A stretch of 64,000 nt of DNA from CAWGCA01 sp963820955. Lineage in GTDB: Bacteria > Pseudomonadota > Gammaproteobacteria > Chromatiales > Chromatiaceae. The translations under genes and the position numbers were made by a program. The stretch covers positions 1-64,000 of the forward strand of contig CAWGCA010000003.1 in the NCBI GenBank assembly GCA_963820955.1. The letters run 5' to 3'. The notes beneath the pieces are model-generated. The model saw only the letters and a list, made by a program, of their open reading frames with translations. It was not told the DNA's origin and made no database searches. Position 1 is the first letter of the stretch; each line of letters opens with the position of its first letter. Positions 53,587 to 61,709 of the stretch are shown here, in pieces.

Positions 53587-53802
53587 ATGGAACTCTTGAT
53601 AAAACTACCCGTTCTCATTGTGCTGGGATTCATCATATTCTCTCTTGGGCAAGGCATGTACTTTCTGGCCAAGGACGATGGAAGCCGAGACAAGACCCGG
53701 GTGGTGCGGTCGCTCACACTGAGAATCGTCCTATCCCTGATGTTGTTCGGACTGCTGTTCCTCGGTTACTTTACCGGCCTCATAGAACCCCATGGCCTGT
53801 AA
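53587..53802 (+). CDS. DUF2909 family small membrane protein
   Basis: A 71-residue protein with two membrane helices (PVLIVLGFIIFSLGQGMYFLA and IVLSLMLFGLLFLGYFTG) joined by a short charged loop (KDDGSRDKTRVVRS). DUF2909 genes regularly lie between coxC and SURF1. Good AAGGAA ribosome site. Function unknown, likely an oxidase assembly accessory. It faces opposite to its neighbours. Confidence 0.9.
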   Translation: MELLIKLPVLIVLGFIIFSLGQGMYFLAKDDGSRDKTRVVRSLTLRIVLSLMLFGLLFLGYFTGLIEPHGL

Positions 53803-53813
53803 CCATAGATGCG

Positions 53814-54683
53814 CTACATCCAGTAGACGAATATAAACAACCCGAGCCAGACCACATCGACAAAATGCCAATACCAGGCTACCGCCTCAAAGGCAAAGTG
53901 GTTATGGGGGCTGAAATGTCCTTTCAGCGCCCTACCCCAGATCGCCATCAACATAATGGCTCCCATAGTTACATGAAATCCATGAAACCCCGTCAGCATA
54001 TAAAAGGTTGAACCGTAAACACCGGATTCAAGCGTCAAATTAAGTTCTGCATAGGCATGTCGATATTCCCAGGCCTGTAATACCACGAATACCAGACCCA
54101 GCGCGATAGTCGCTGCGAGCCCCCGGGTCAGCTGTTTGTTCGACCCCTGCTTCAATCCCCAGTGGGCCCAGGTGATGGTAACGCCACTGGAAAGCAGAAT
54201 AAGGGTATTCATTGCCGGTATGCCCCAGGCCCCCATGGGCGAGAACTGGCCGCCCATCTGACCTGGACCGCTGCTCGGCCAGTCTGCGGCGAACTGGTTG
54301 TAGAGCAGTTCATTAGTGGGTCCGAGATACCCCTCTCCGCCGAGCCAGGGAAGGGCTACGTTGCGAATATAGAAGAGGGCGCCGAAAAACGTCAGGAAGA
54401 AGAAAACCTCGGAAGCGATGAACCAGAACATACCCTGACGGAAGGATCGGTCTACCTGCTCGTTGTAGCAGTCACTGAGGTTTTCCTGAACCACATCGCG
54501 AAACCAGCTATATAGCAGGAAAAAGAACAGCAGGGCTCCTACCCCCAGGAGATATTTTCCGGCGCTGACGTCGTTGACGGTCAAGGCCAGTCCAATCAAC
54601 ATGGAGAGCAATGAGACCATGGTGGCGATCGGCCATGGACTGGGTTCCGGTATGTAATAACTACCCTGCCCGTGTGCTGACAT
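53814..54683 (-). CDS. coxC: Cytochrome c oxidase subunit III
   Basis: About 289 residues from ATG 54683 (GAGGGGAG upstream); the upstream 17 codons are excluded. Seven hydrophobic helices; FWFIASEVFFFLTFFGALFYIR with the conserved Glu, and YMLTGFHGFHVTMGAIML, AVAWYWHFVDVVWLGLFI are the family motifs. Structural subunit that stabilises the catalytic core. Last structural gene of the coxBA-ctaG-coxC group. Confidence 0.95.
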   Translation of the reverse strand: MSAHGQGSYYIPEPSPWPIATMVSLLSMLIGLALTVNDVSAGKYLLGVGALLFFFLLYSWFRDVVQENLSDCYNEQVDRSFRQGMFWFIASEVFFFLTFFGALFYIRNVALPWLGGEGYLGPTNELLYNQFAADWPSSGPGQMGGQFSPMGAWGIPAMNTLILLSSGVTITWAHWGLKQGSNKQLTRGLAATIALGLVFVVLQAWEYRHAYAELNLTLESGVYGSTFYMLTGFHGFHVTMGAIMLMAIWGRALKGHFSPHNHFAFEAVAWYWHFVDVVWLGLFIFVYWM

Positions 54684-54799
54684 AAATCTCCCCTCTATCA
54701 AGTTCAGTGGCGCATCGCGCCAGAGAAATACCAATTTCCCGTATTTGGATGCCGGGTTGAGTAATCATCTGGACAATTCTATCCAGGCTTAAAGCTCCA

Positions 54800-55411
54800 C
54801 TACGGCCTACTGCCCAAACGCTCACCCGACAGCGATGCATCTTCTTCCCCCTCAGGCCCCGCATTCATGAAGGTATACGAGAGCGTAAGAGAATTGATCC
54901 CTGCCGGCAGATCGGGCGACACCGTGAACTGCAGCGGCATCTCTACGGTTTGGCCGCCTGTCAGGGTCTGCTGTTTAAAACAGAAGCAGTCGAGTTTCTG
55001 CAGATATCCTGTGGCTTGCCAGGGAGCGACGCTGGGGATGGCCTGGCCAACAATTGTTTTGCTGCTGCGATTTTCCACCAGAAATTTTACCTGGTACATC
55101 TGCCCGGGTTGCACCCGAACCTTTGGTTGCATCGGCTGGAATGACCAGGGCAATCCACTGTTGACCGTGGCATCGAATTTGACCGTCACCAAGCGATCCG
55201 CAACCACCGCGGATTGATCTATTATCTGCGCTCCAGTCTTTCCGATGCTGGAGCGTTGCTGTACCGATTGAACCCCTGTCACCTGACAGATCAGGTTGTA
55301 TAGCGGCACCATGGCGAATCCGAAACCGAACATCAGCAGGACCAGTAGCGAGAGGAGCAACAGCGTACGCTGGTTCTTGGCTGCCCTGATATTGGCCTCG
55401 GACTGACTCAT
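54800..55411 (-). CDS. ctaG: Cytochrome c oxidase assembly protein CtaG/COX11
   Basis: A 203-residue single-pass protein (helix about 17-36) with a periplasmic beta-sandwich. The Cu(I)-binding CFCF is seen in KLDCFCFKQQTL; MVPLYNLICQVTG is the conserved start after the membrane helix. Inserts CuB into subunit I. Its ATG overlaps the stop of the 43-residue gene upstream (ATGA). Confidence 0.94.
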   Translation of the reverse strand: MSQSEANIRAAKNQRTLLLLSLLVLLMFGFGFAMVPLYNLICQVTGVQSVQQRSSIGKTGAQIIDQSAVVADRLVTVKFDATVNSGLPWSFQPMQPKVRVQPGQMYQVKFLVENRSSKTIVGQAIPSVAPWQATGYLQKLDCFCFKQQTLTGGQTVEMPLQFTVSPDLPAGINSLTLSYTFMNAGPEGEEDASLSGERLGSRP

Positions 55412-55539
55412 TGGTTGCCGCTCACCACCAGTTCAAACATTCCAGTCCAAAACGGGAACGAGGTGACAAAAAAGAACAGGGCGAGCCCGGCCAGCAACCA
55501 GGCGGTACGGATATTTTTACGTCGCTGTTCAAGATTCAT
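55408..55539 (-). CDS. Small membrane protein in the oxidase operon (43 residues)
   Basis: ATG 55539 to TGA 55408-55410. The product starts MNLEQRRKNIRTAW, followed by one membrane helix (LLAGLALFFFVTSF) and a short tail ending VVSGNQ. The basic N-terminus and single helix suggest an inner-membrane microprotein with the N-terminus inside. It lies between coxA and ctaG and overlaps ctaG by four bases (ATGA), so it is very likely expressed. Similar tiny ORFs sit at this spot in other proteobacterial cox clusters; function unknown. Confidence 0.8.
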   Translation of the reverse strand: MNLEQRRKNIRTAWLLAGLALFFFVTSFPFWTGMFELVVSGNQ

Positions 55540-55608
55540 GTCAGCGTCCCGGCAATCAAGCGCCACGCTTGGCGCCCATAACGGTGTTGTTTTCTATTGC
55601 TCATTTGC

Positions 55609-57201
55609 TCACTTCAATTGCGGGGCCGTTGTCCATGAGTGGAACGGCGGCGGTGAATCCAACTGCCACTCCAGCCCGCGCGCACCCTCCCACACCTGCG
55701 GCGTCGCCTGCTTGCCACCACGAATGGTCTTGATGACGATATAGAGCAGCAGCAGGTGACTGAACCCGAAAATCATCGCACCCACGCTGGAGATCACGTT
55801 GAACTCAGTGAATATCACGTTGTAATCGATAATTCTGCGAGGCATTCCGGCCAGACCCAGAAAATGCTGCGGGAAGAAAGTGAGGTTGAAGCCGATCACG
55901 TTGACCCAGAAAAAGATCTTGGCCAGTTTTTCGTCATACATGTGACCCGTCCATTTCGGCAGCCAGTAGAAAACGCCGGCGAACAGGCCAAACACCGCCC
56001 CGGGCATCAAGACATAGTGAAAATGGGCCACCACGAACATACTGTCGTGGTACTGCATATCGGCAGGCACAACAGCCAGCATGATGCCGCTGAGTCCCCC
56101 AAAGGTGAACATCAGGACAATAGCGACCGCAAACAGCATCGGGGTTTCGAAGGTCATAGATCCACGCCACATGGTGGCGATGAAGTTGAAAATCATGAGC
56201 CCGACGGGAATCGAAATGATGATGGTGCCGATCATGAAATAGCTGACAGCTCCAAGGGACATACCGATGGTGTACTGATGATGGGCCCACACCACCATGC
56301 CGATGGTTGCCACCGCCAGCATGGCGCCCACCATGGAGGGATAGCCAAACAGGGGTTTACGTGCAAAGGTCGGGATCACATGCGACAGCACGCCGATCGA
56401 CGGCAACAACAGGATATAGACCTCGGGATGCCCGAAGAACCAGAACAGATGCTGAAACAGCACGGGATCACCACCCCCGGCCGCGTTGAAAAAGCTGGTG
56501 CCGAAATGGCGGTCGAACAACAGCATGGTGACACCGCCGGCCAGCACAGGAACGACCAGAATAAGCAGAAAAGCGGTGACCAGCCAGGTCCAGCAGAACA
56601 TCGGCATCTTGAACAAGGGTATGCCTGGCGCACGCATATTCAACAGGGTAACGATGATATTGATGGAGGCGAGGATCGAAGATATTCCGAGCAGATGAAT
56701 GGCAAAAATCAGAAAATCCATCGACATGCCGACCTGCACCGAAAGCGGCGGATAGAGGGTCCAGCCGGTATTGATCTGGGTACCCCCACCAGGGAAGAAA
56801 GGTACCACAAACGATAGAATCAGCATGGTGGCCGCGGCCGGCAAGATCCAGAAACTGAGGTTGTTCATGCGCGGCAGGGCCATATCCGGCGCCCCGATCA
56901 TCAACGGAATCATCCAGTTGGCAAGTCCGGCAGCCGCTGGCATGACGGCACCAAAAATCATGATCAGGGCATGATTGGTCACCAGATTGTTGTACAGATC
57001 AGGATCAACCAATTGAATTCCCGGCATGAACAGTTCGCCGCGGATTACCATCGCGCTGGCTCCGCCCAGGAACAGCATGATCAGGGCAAAAATCAGATAC
57101 AAGGTTCCGATGTCCTTGTGATTGGTGCTCAACAGCCAGCGCCGCCAGCCTTTGGGCGGTCCGTGATGATCGGCCTCGTGGGCCATTGTGGCGGTGGTCA
57201 T
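55609..57201 (-). CDS. coxA: Cytochrome c oxidase subunit I (caa3 type)
   Basis: About 530 residues from ATG 57201 (AGAGGA upstream); the 31 upstream codons are leader. Carries heme a, heme a3 and CuB and reduces O2 to water. Visible: LSTNHKDIGTLYL start, TNHALIMIFG for the heme a ligand, GHPEVYILLLPSIG (CuB His, Tyr crosslink, and D-channel Glu), WAHHQYTIGMS (CuB HH pair), and HFHYVLMPGAVFG for the a3 and a ligands. All catalytic residues are present, so the oxidase is functional on sequence grounds. Confidence 0.96.
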   Translation of the reverse strand: MTTATMAHEADHHGPPKGWRRWLLSTNHKDIGTLYLIFALIMLFLGGASAMVIRGELFMPGIQLVDPDLYNNLVTNHALIMIFGAVMPAAAGLANWMIPLMIGAPDMALPRMNNLSFWILPAAATMLILSFVVPFFPGGGTQINTGWTLYPPLSVQVGMSMDFLIFAIHLLGISSILASINIIVTLLNMRAPGIPLFKMPMFCWTWLVTAFLLILVVPVLAGGVTMLLFDRHFGTSFFNAAGGGDPVLFQHLFWFFGHPEVYILLLPSIGVLSHVIPTFARKPLFGYPSMVGAMLAVATIGMVVWAHHQYTIGMSLGAVSYFMIGTIIISIPVGLMIFNFIATMWRGSMTFETPMLFAVAIVLMFTFGGLSGIMLAVVPADMQYHDSMFVVAHFHYVLMPGAVFGLFAGVFYWLPKWTGHMYDEKLAKIFFWVNVIGFNLTFFPQHFLGLAGMPRRIIDYNVIFTEFNVISSVGAMIFGFSHLLLLYIVIKTIRGGKQATPQVWEGARGLEWQLDSPPPFHSWTTAPQLK

Positions 57202-57223
57202 ATAATTATCCTCTACAAGAAAT

Positions 57224-58345
57224 CTAACGGGCCGCTTGCACGTCTGCAGGTTGCACCGTATCCCCGGCGTCATTGCCCCATGCATTACGCTCATAGGTGA
57301 CGATTGCGGCTATCTCCAGATTGTTAAGCGAATTCCAGGGCTGCATCGCAGTTCCCGGCTTACCATTGATTACGATTTCCAGATGAGCAGCGACAGGGCC
57401 AGTGGCCACTGCGCTGCCCTTGAGCGCGGGGAAGGCAGGGGGCAGACCGTCGCCGGTGACCTGGTGACAGGCCGCGCATTTACTGTTGTACAAGCCTCGA
57501 CCCTTCTCCATCAACTCTTCGGTAGACCAGGTCTTATCCGACGCGGCCTCGGTCGCCGCAGCAACTTTCAATGTATTCTGCTCTATCAGCCAGTCGTCGA
57601 ATCTCTGCTGCGACACGGCCTCCACCACGATCGGCATGCGCGAATGCCAGGTACCACAGAGCTCTGCGCACTGACCGCGAAATACTCCCTCCCGATCGAG
57701 TTCGACCCAGGTTTCGGTGACATAGCCGGGAATGGCGTCCTTCTTGACCGCCAGTTCCGGCACCCAGAAGGCGTGCAGCACATCGGCCGAAGTGTGCAGA
57801 AATCGGATCTTTTTCCCCACCGGGAGCACCAGACGATTGTCGACCTCTCGAAGATAGAGGTCACCCGCTTTTTCTTTCCCAACGTGACGACTCTCGACCT
57901 TGATGCCGTGATCGAGATAATCAAATTCCCACCACCATTGATGCCCCACTACCTTGACGTCCATCAAATCCTCTTCTTCGGGCACCTCCCAGACGGCCTC
58001 CAGAACCCGCTGTGCATTACTGGCAATGGTCAGGTCCACCGCGAGCACCAGGGCCGGAACTATGACCCAGGACCAGTTGCCGAACCAGGATTTGTGGAAA
58101 TTCTGATCTGCCTCGAAACCCCGGCTTTTGCGGTGGAAGTAGAGAGAATAGATGACAAACGCGAAGACCAGGACCAGCAGAAAGGTCGCTATCTGCATGG
58201 TCATCATGTGGATGTCGTAGATCTGCCGCGCCGAAGTAGCGGCCGGTTCCGGGAAATTCAGGCCGTATTCCGCCCTGACGCTGGCCGCTGTCAGCAGCAA
58301 GAGCCAGGTGATGAGACCTACGACCGGTTTAGCTATGACGGACAT
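57224..58345 (-). CDS. coxB: Cytochrome c oxidase subunit II with fused cytochrome c domain
   Basis: A 373-residue subunit. Signal/anchor at 1-25, two membrane helices (about 50-70 and 93-110), then the CuA cupredoxin domain with H191, C226, E228, C230, H234 and M237 (GQCAELCGTWHSRM). The C-terminal 110 residues are a class I cytochrome c with CAACH (C290, C293, H294) and M334 as likely axial ligand. The fusion marks this as a caa3 oxidase that takes electrons from soluble cytochrome. GAGGGGAC ribosome site; 22 bases from coxA. Confidence 0.96.
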   Translation of the reverse strand: MSVIAKPVVGLITWLLLLTAASVRAEYGLNFPEPAATSARQIYDIHMMTMQIATFLLVLVFAFVIYSLYFHRKSRGFEADQNFHKSWFGNWSWVIVPALVLAVDLTIASNAQRVLEAVWEVPEEEDLMDVKVVGHQWWWEFDYLDHGIKVESRHVGKEKAGDLYLREVDNRLVLPVGKKIRFLHTSADVLHAFWVPELAVKKDAIPGYVTETWVELDREGVFRGQCAELCGTWHSRMPIVVEAVSQQRFDDWLIEQNTLKVAAATEAASDKTWSTEELMEKGRGLYNSKCAACHQVTGDGLPPAFPALKGSAVATGPVAAHLEIVINGKPGTAMQPWNSLNNLEIAAIVTYERNAWGNDAGDTVQPADVQAAR

Positions 58346-58362
58346 TTTGTCCCCTCGAATGG

Positions 58363-58908
58363 TTATATTTGTTGTCTAGCCGGATCAAGCTCATTCAGAC
58401 AGCCGGTGGCGGGTAAAGGCCTGAGTTCCGGTTGAAAACTGATTTTCTTCATCAGCTGCTGGGCCAGTTCGGAACGTTCTTCCTCAGTCAACGCGGCCCC
58501 AACCTCGACACTTCGGCCGTGGGACAGAATGAGAAGCCTTGGGGGATACCAGCTTGTAACATCATTTAGCAGCTTGACCCTGGCCCAGGAACGCGAAAAA
58601 CGGCAGATCTCCGTCATCCGTCTGCTGCCTCGATAGATCGCCACACCGTCCGGGCTTATGTGTATCACTTCCCGGGTCGCACCCCGGCGTGCACTTGCAT
58701 AGACACCCGCTGCAAGCAGCAGGATTTCCAACCCGGCGAAAGGAAGCACCAGCCAGGCCCCGCGGGCGGCAAAGTAGACAGCGACGCAGATGAGCGAGAC
58801 GGAAAGCACAGCAAAGGCAATCTTCATACCGCCCCAACTCAATGAACAATTGGGTCTAAGGGTGAAGATCGCCTCTCCGGCCACAACCTCTGTGCGCAGT
58901 ATCACCAT
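58363..58908 (-). CDS. DUF2244 family membrane protein
   Basis: About 181 residues from ATG 58908, right after GGAGGAGGGG; the 14 upstream codons are not kept. Two adjacent membrane helices (KIAFAVLSVSLICVAVYFAARG and WLVLPFAGLEILLLAAGVYA), then a soluble C-terminal part with EVIHISPDGVAIYRGSR and SWARVKLLNDVTSWYPPRLLILSHGRSVEVG. DUF2244 is usually found beside coxB, as here (17 bases upstream of it). Function unknown; presumed oxidase-related. Likely first gene of the cox transcript. Confidence 0.88.
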   Translation of the reverse strand: MVILRTEVVAGEAIFTLRPNCSLSWGGMKIAFAVLSVSLICVAVYFAARGAWLVLPFAGLEILLLAAGVYASARRGATREVIHISPDGVAIYRGSRRMTEICRFSRSWARVKLLNDVTSWYPPRLLILSHGRSVEVGAALTEEERSELAQQLMKKISFQPELRPLPATGCLNELDPARQQI

Positions 58909-59255
58909 TCCCCTCCTCCAGGGTGATCGGTGGAATTCCATCTTCGACACGATGAAAAACTGAAACTGAATGGGTACTACACGTTTTTATTTTCGAGTGT
59001 ATGACATGCATCAATAAAAATGCAATAGTATTTTTTATCGCGAATCCAAGAATTCTAATGGCTCATCAGCGTCTGTTTCCTAATCTCCCCCCCCCCCCGA
59101 CACCCTGCCCTTTGTCAAGGCATCCCAGGCAGGAAAGGAAAATCAATAATCACTGATAAAGTGTTATAATTCGCGGTCGATATCTTGAACAGAAGTTCAT
59201 GTTCGGCAGGTATTGTATCCGGCTAATCGCCGGTGTTGGGTACGGAGTATCACCC
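58909..59255. other. Divergent intergenic region with poly-C tract
   Basis: Contains the promoters of the cox cluster (leftward) and of the 59256 membrane protein (rightward), although I cannot place -35/-10 boxes with confidence. Main feature is the homopolymer of 12 C at 59087-59098. The 5' half is AT-rich (TTTTTATTTTCGAGTG and GTATTTTTTATCG). Confidence 0.5.
59087..59098. repeat. Poly-C tract, 12 bases
   Basis: TCT followed by 12 C and GA. It lies about 158 bases upstream of the ATG at 59256. The tract length is in the range where slipped-strand mispairing is frequent, which in a promoter can cause phase variation. Confidence 0.7.
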
Positions 59256-60056
59256 ATGCACATAGAAACAGCAGCGCCCCCTCAGATTCACTCCTTCGGC
59301 TCCCGCTTCGGAGAGGCACTCATCCGAGGCTTCGTCTGGGGCATAATCGGAGTTGTATTCGGTTTTCTATTCGTCGTTCTCAGCGTTTTTTTTCACGCCG
59401 CAGATCCACTCTCTCCCGGCTTCCTGTTTACGACGGCCGCTGCCGGTGGCCTGGGTGCGCTGATCTACGGCAGTATGCGGCTATCGATTATCGTAGCCGT
59501 GACTGTCAACACCGTCGCCATTCTCTACCTGCTGCTCGGCGGTGACGCCATCGATCTGAAGTGGATAGCGCTATCGGGTTGCCTCAGCGGATCGCTGATC
59601 GGCGGGATCTATGGCTTGCGCGTAAAGGACTCCCGCGTGTTCCGCGCGGAGGCAAAAATAATCGCCGGCATGGTGGCCGGTACTATAGCCACTTTGTGTC
59701 TTGCCCTGCCCCTACTGACGGTCGGCCAGATCCCGTTGTTCTGGACTACCATGTTCCTTTGTCCGTTGACCGGTCTTGTCTATGTCTCCATCGTGCCCGG
59801 CTTTGTCTGTCGCTGCTGCCAGCTATTGGCCCCAGTAGCGGACGGCGCGCTGGTTGGCGGGGGAGTAGGCGCCATTATCGCTGTATTGTTCTGGATTATG
59901 GTGGGTTCACTGCACGGCAATCTGGCGGCGGCGGAGCAGACGTTTATCCAGCAGACGCTGCTGTTATTGCCTGACGGAGTCAGTGGCGCCGTGATCGGGG
60001 CCTCCAGCCTCGGTTTTCTGCGGACAGTCGCAGGGGCTAAGTGGCTGGATATTTAG
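59256..60056 (+). CDS. Integral membrane protein of unknown function
   Basis: About 266 residues from ATG 59256 (GGAG nine bases upstream); the open frame starts at 59199. Eight to nine hydrophobic helices, many with small-residue packing (GFVWGIIGVVFGFLFVVLSVFF, GCLSGSLIGGIYGLRV, GALVGGGVGAIIAVLFWIMVG, GVSGAVIGASSLGFL). The two halves look alike: LIRGFVWGIIGVVFG against VADGALVGGGVGAIIA, each with a Gly-rich start, suggesting internal duplication. I do not recognise a family. Expressed from a region with a C12 tract. Confidence 0.7.
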   Translation: MHIETAAPPQIHSFGSRFGEALIRGFVWGIIGVVFGFLFVVLSVFFHAADPLSPGFLFTTAAAGGLGALIYGSMRLSIIVAVTVNTVAILYLLLGGDAIDLKWIALSGCLSGSLIGGIYGLRVKDSRVFRAEAKIIAGMVAGTIATLCLALPLLTVGQIPLFWTTMFLCPLTGLVYVSIVPGFVCRCCQLLAPVADGALVGGGVGAIIAVLFWIMVGSLHGNLAAAEQTFIQQTLLLLPDGVSGAVIGASSLGFLRTVAGAKWLDI

Positions 60057-60410
60057 ATAACATCTAGATTGCACTATCGCTCGGGACACCGCGCCGCCTA
60101 GATCCTGAGAAGGGGCGCGGGGCCGCACTGCTTATGAACCTCCCAAGGAAGGCATCCGTCTTTCAATAAACAGCGACTTACCGGACCCCAGCCTTCGCCG
60201 GGATGGCGCAGTAGAATTAATGCCTTTCGGTATTGTACGTCACTGCTCGGAGTGCTTAGGCCCGGCATTTTACAGCCCCCAAGGAATCCGCGGTTAGGAC
60301 AGCCATCCCCAGACTGAGTCATATCCTCTCCCACTTCGCTGCGGTATTATTTGTTTTGCGGCTGAAAAGCGTTCACACCGCAAGCGGAAACGGACGAATC
60401 GGGATTCTCG
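60057..60410. other. Intergenic region with dispersed repeat
   Basis: No real gene in 354 bases: the minus-strand frame 60098-60334 translates to RHPGEGWGPVS, a product known from dispersed palindromic repeats and not a protein. The repeat core is 60181-60207 (CCGGACCCCAGCCTTCGCC onward). Nothing else is recognised; the antiporter promoter should be in its 3' half. Confidence 0.6.
60181..60207. repeat. Dispersed extragenic repeat unit
   Basis: CCGGACCCCAGCCTTCGCCG then GGATGGC. Widespread in proteobacterial genomes as part of short palindromic repeats that appear as spurious RHPGEGRGP-type ORFs. Only one unit in the window. Confidence 0.65.
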
Positions 60411-61631
60411 ATGGACACCCACATTTTTTTCCTAAATCTGCTCGTTATTCTGTTAACAGCCCGTCTCTTTGCAGAACTGGCGGTGCGCCTCAAGGCCCCC
60501 TCGGTAATCGGAGAACTGACCGCTGGTGTCATTCTGGGGCCGAGTCTGCTGGGTTGGATAGAACCCGACGAAGTGCTGAGACTGATGGCGGAGATTGGGA
60601 TCATTCTCCTGCTGTTTGACGTAGGCCTGGATACCGATGTGAGACGGCTGGTCCGTGCCGGCCGAAAATCCTTTATTGTCGCCGTGGGCGGATTTATCGT
60701 GCCCTTTACCCTGGGATTCATGCTCGGGTATAAAGTCTTTGGTTTTTCGCTCCTAGTCGCCCTGTTTATCGGCGGCACCCTTACTGCTACCAGTATCGGA
60801 ATCACCATCCGCGTGCTGTCAGACCTCAAACGCCAACAGGACAAGGAGGGGCAGGTGGTACTGGGTGCTGCGGTATTGGATGATGTCCTGGGTGTCGTTC
60901 TCCTTGCCATGCTTTACGAATTTTCCATCGGTGGAGGGATCAGCCTGATCAACGCCAGTAAGGTGCTGTTGTTTGTGGGGATCTTTTTTGTTCTGGCGCC
61001 TATGGCAGCCAAGATGATTTCACTGCTGATCAAGCGCTTTGACACTATCAGTGAAATCCCCGGCCTGATTCCCACTACGATTGCAGCGCTCGTTCTGTTC
61101 TTCGCGTGGCTGGCACACGTGGTTGGCGCACCGGAGCTATTGGGAGGCTTCGCCGCGGGTCTCGCCCTGTCCAGGCGCTTTTTCCTGCCCTTTGGTGTCG
61201 CACTGCGCACGGATCCCGCTTTTGCACGGCGTATCGACGAGCAGATGCGGCCGATTATTCAGTTGTTTACCCCTATTTTCTTCGTCATGGTGGGGCTCTC
61301 CCTCAATCTACGCGAAATTGACTGGTCCTCGCCCTGGATCTGGAATTTCTCATTGCTCTTTTTTGCCGTCGCGGTGCTTGGGAAATTTTCCGGCGCACTA
61401 ATGGTCACAGAGCCCTGGCCTCGTCGAATAGTGATCGGACTGGCCATGGTACCTCGCGGTGAAGTGGGTCTGATCTTTGCTGAACTGGGCCGGGTAAGCG
61501 GCATCTTCAGCAACGAGATCTATGCAGGGATGGTCATCGTCATCGCCCTTACGACGCTGCTGCCACCATTGGCGATGAAATGGTTCTATGGGCGATTTGG
61601 CGGCTATCTGAATGCCGAGAAGAACAGGTGA
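60411..61631 (+). CDS. CPA2-family cation:proton antiporter
   Basis: A 406-residue membrane transporter with about twelve helices (KefB/NapA-like Na+/H+ exchanger domain). Diagnostic: APSVIGELTAGVILGPSLLGWI, LLLFDVGLDTDVRRL, and the ion-binding VLDDVLGVVLLAML (DD motif), then GAPELLGGFAAGLALSRR, FFVMVGLSLNLREI and MVPRGEVGLIFAELG. No C-terminal TrkA-N domain, so it is the short type. Probably exchanges Na+ or K+ for protons for pH and ion homeostasis. Monocistronic, convergent with fhs. Confidence 0.9.
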   Translation: MDTHIFFLNLLVILLTARLFAELAVRLKAPSVIGELTAGVILGPSLLGWIEPDEVLRLMAEIGIILLLFDVGLDTDVRRLVRAGRKSFIVAVGGFIVPFTLGFMLGYKVFGFSLLVALFIGGTLTATSIGITIRVLSDLKRQQDKEGQVVLGAAVLDDVLGVVLLAMLYEFSIGGGISLINASKVLLFVGIFFVLAPMAAKMISLLIKRFDTISEIPGLIPTTIAALVLFFAWLAHVVGAPELLGGFAAGLALSRRFFLPFGVALRTDPAFARRIDEQMRPIIQLFTPIFFVMVGLSLNLREIDWSSPWIWNFSLLFFAVAVLGKFSGALMVTEPWPRRIVIGLAMVPRGEVGLIFAELGRVSGIFSNEIYAGMVIVIALTTLLPPLAMKWFYGRFGGYLNAEKNR

Positions 61632-61709
61632 CGACGCCTGTGTAAACGGAAGGACAATCCATGCCCAGGGTCTTACTGTCCTGCACCCCCCCGATCCCCT
61701 ACAATCGGT

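Noticed and set aside
57236..58435. 399-residue plus-strand open frame
   Set aside because: Antisense to coxB.
60098..60334. 78-residue minus-strand open frame (RHPGEGWGPVS)
   Set aside because: Known type of spurious product from dispersed palindromic repeats.
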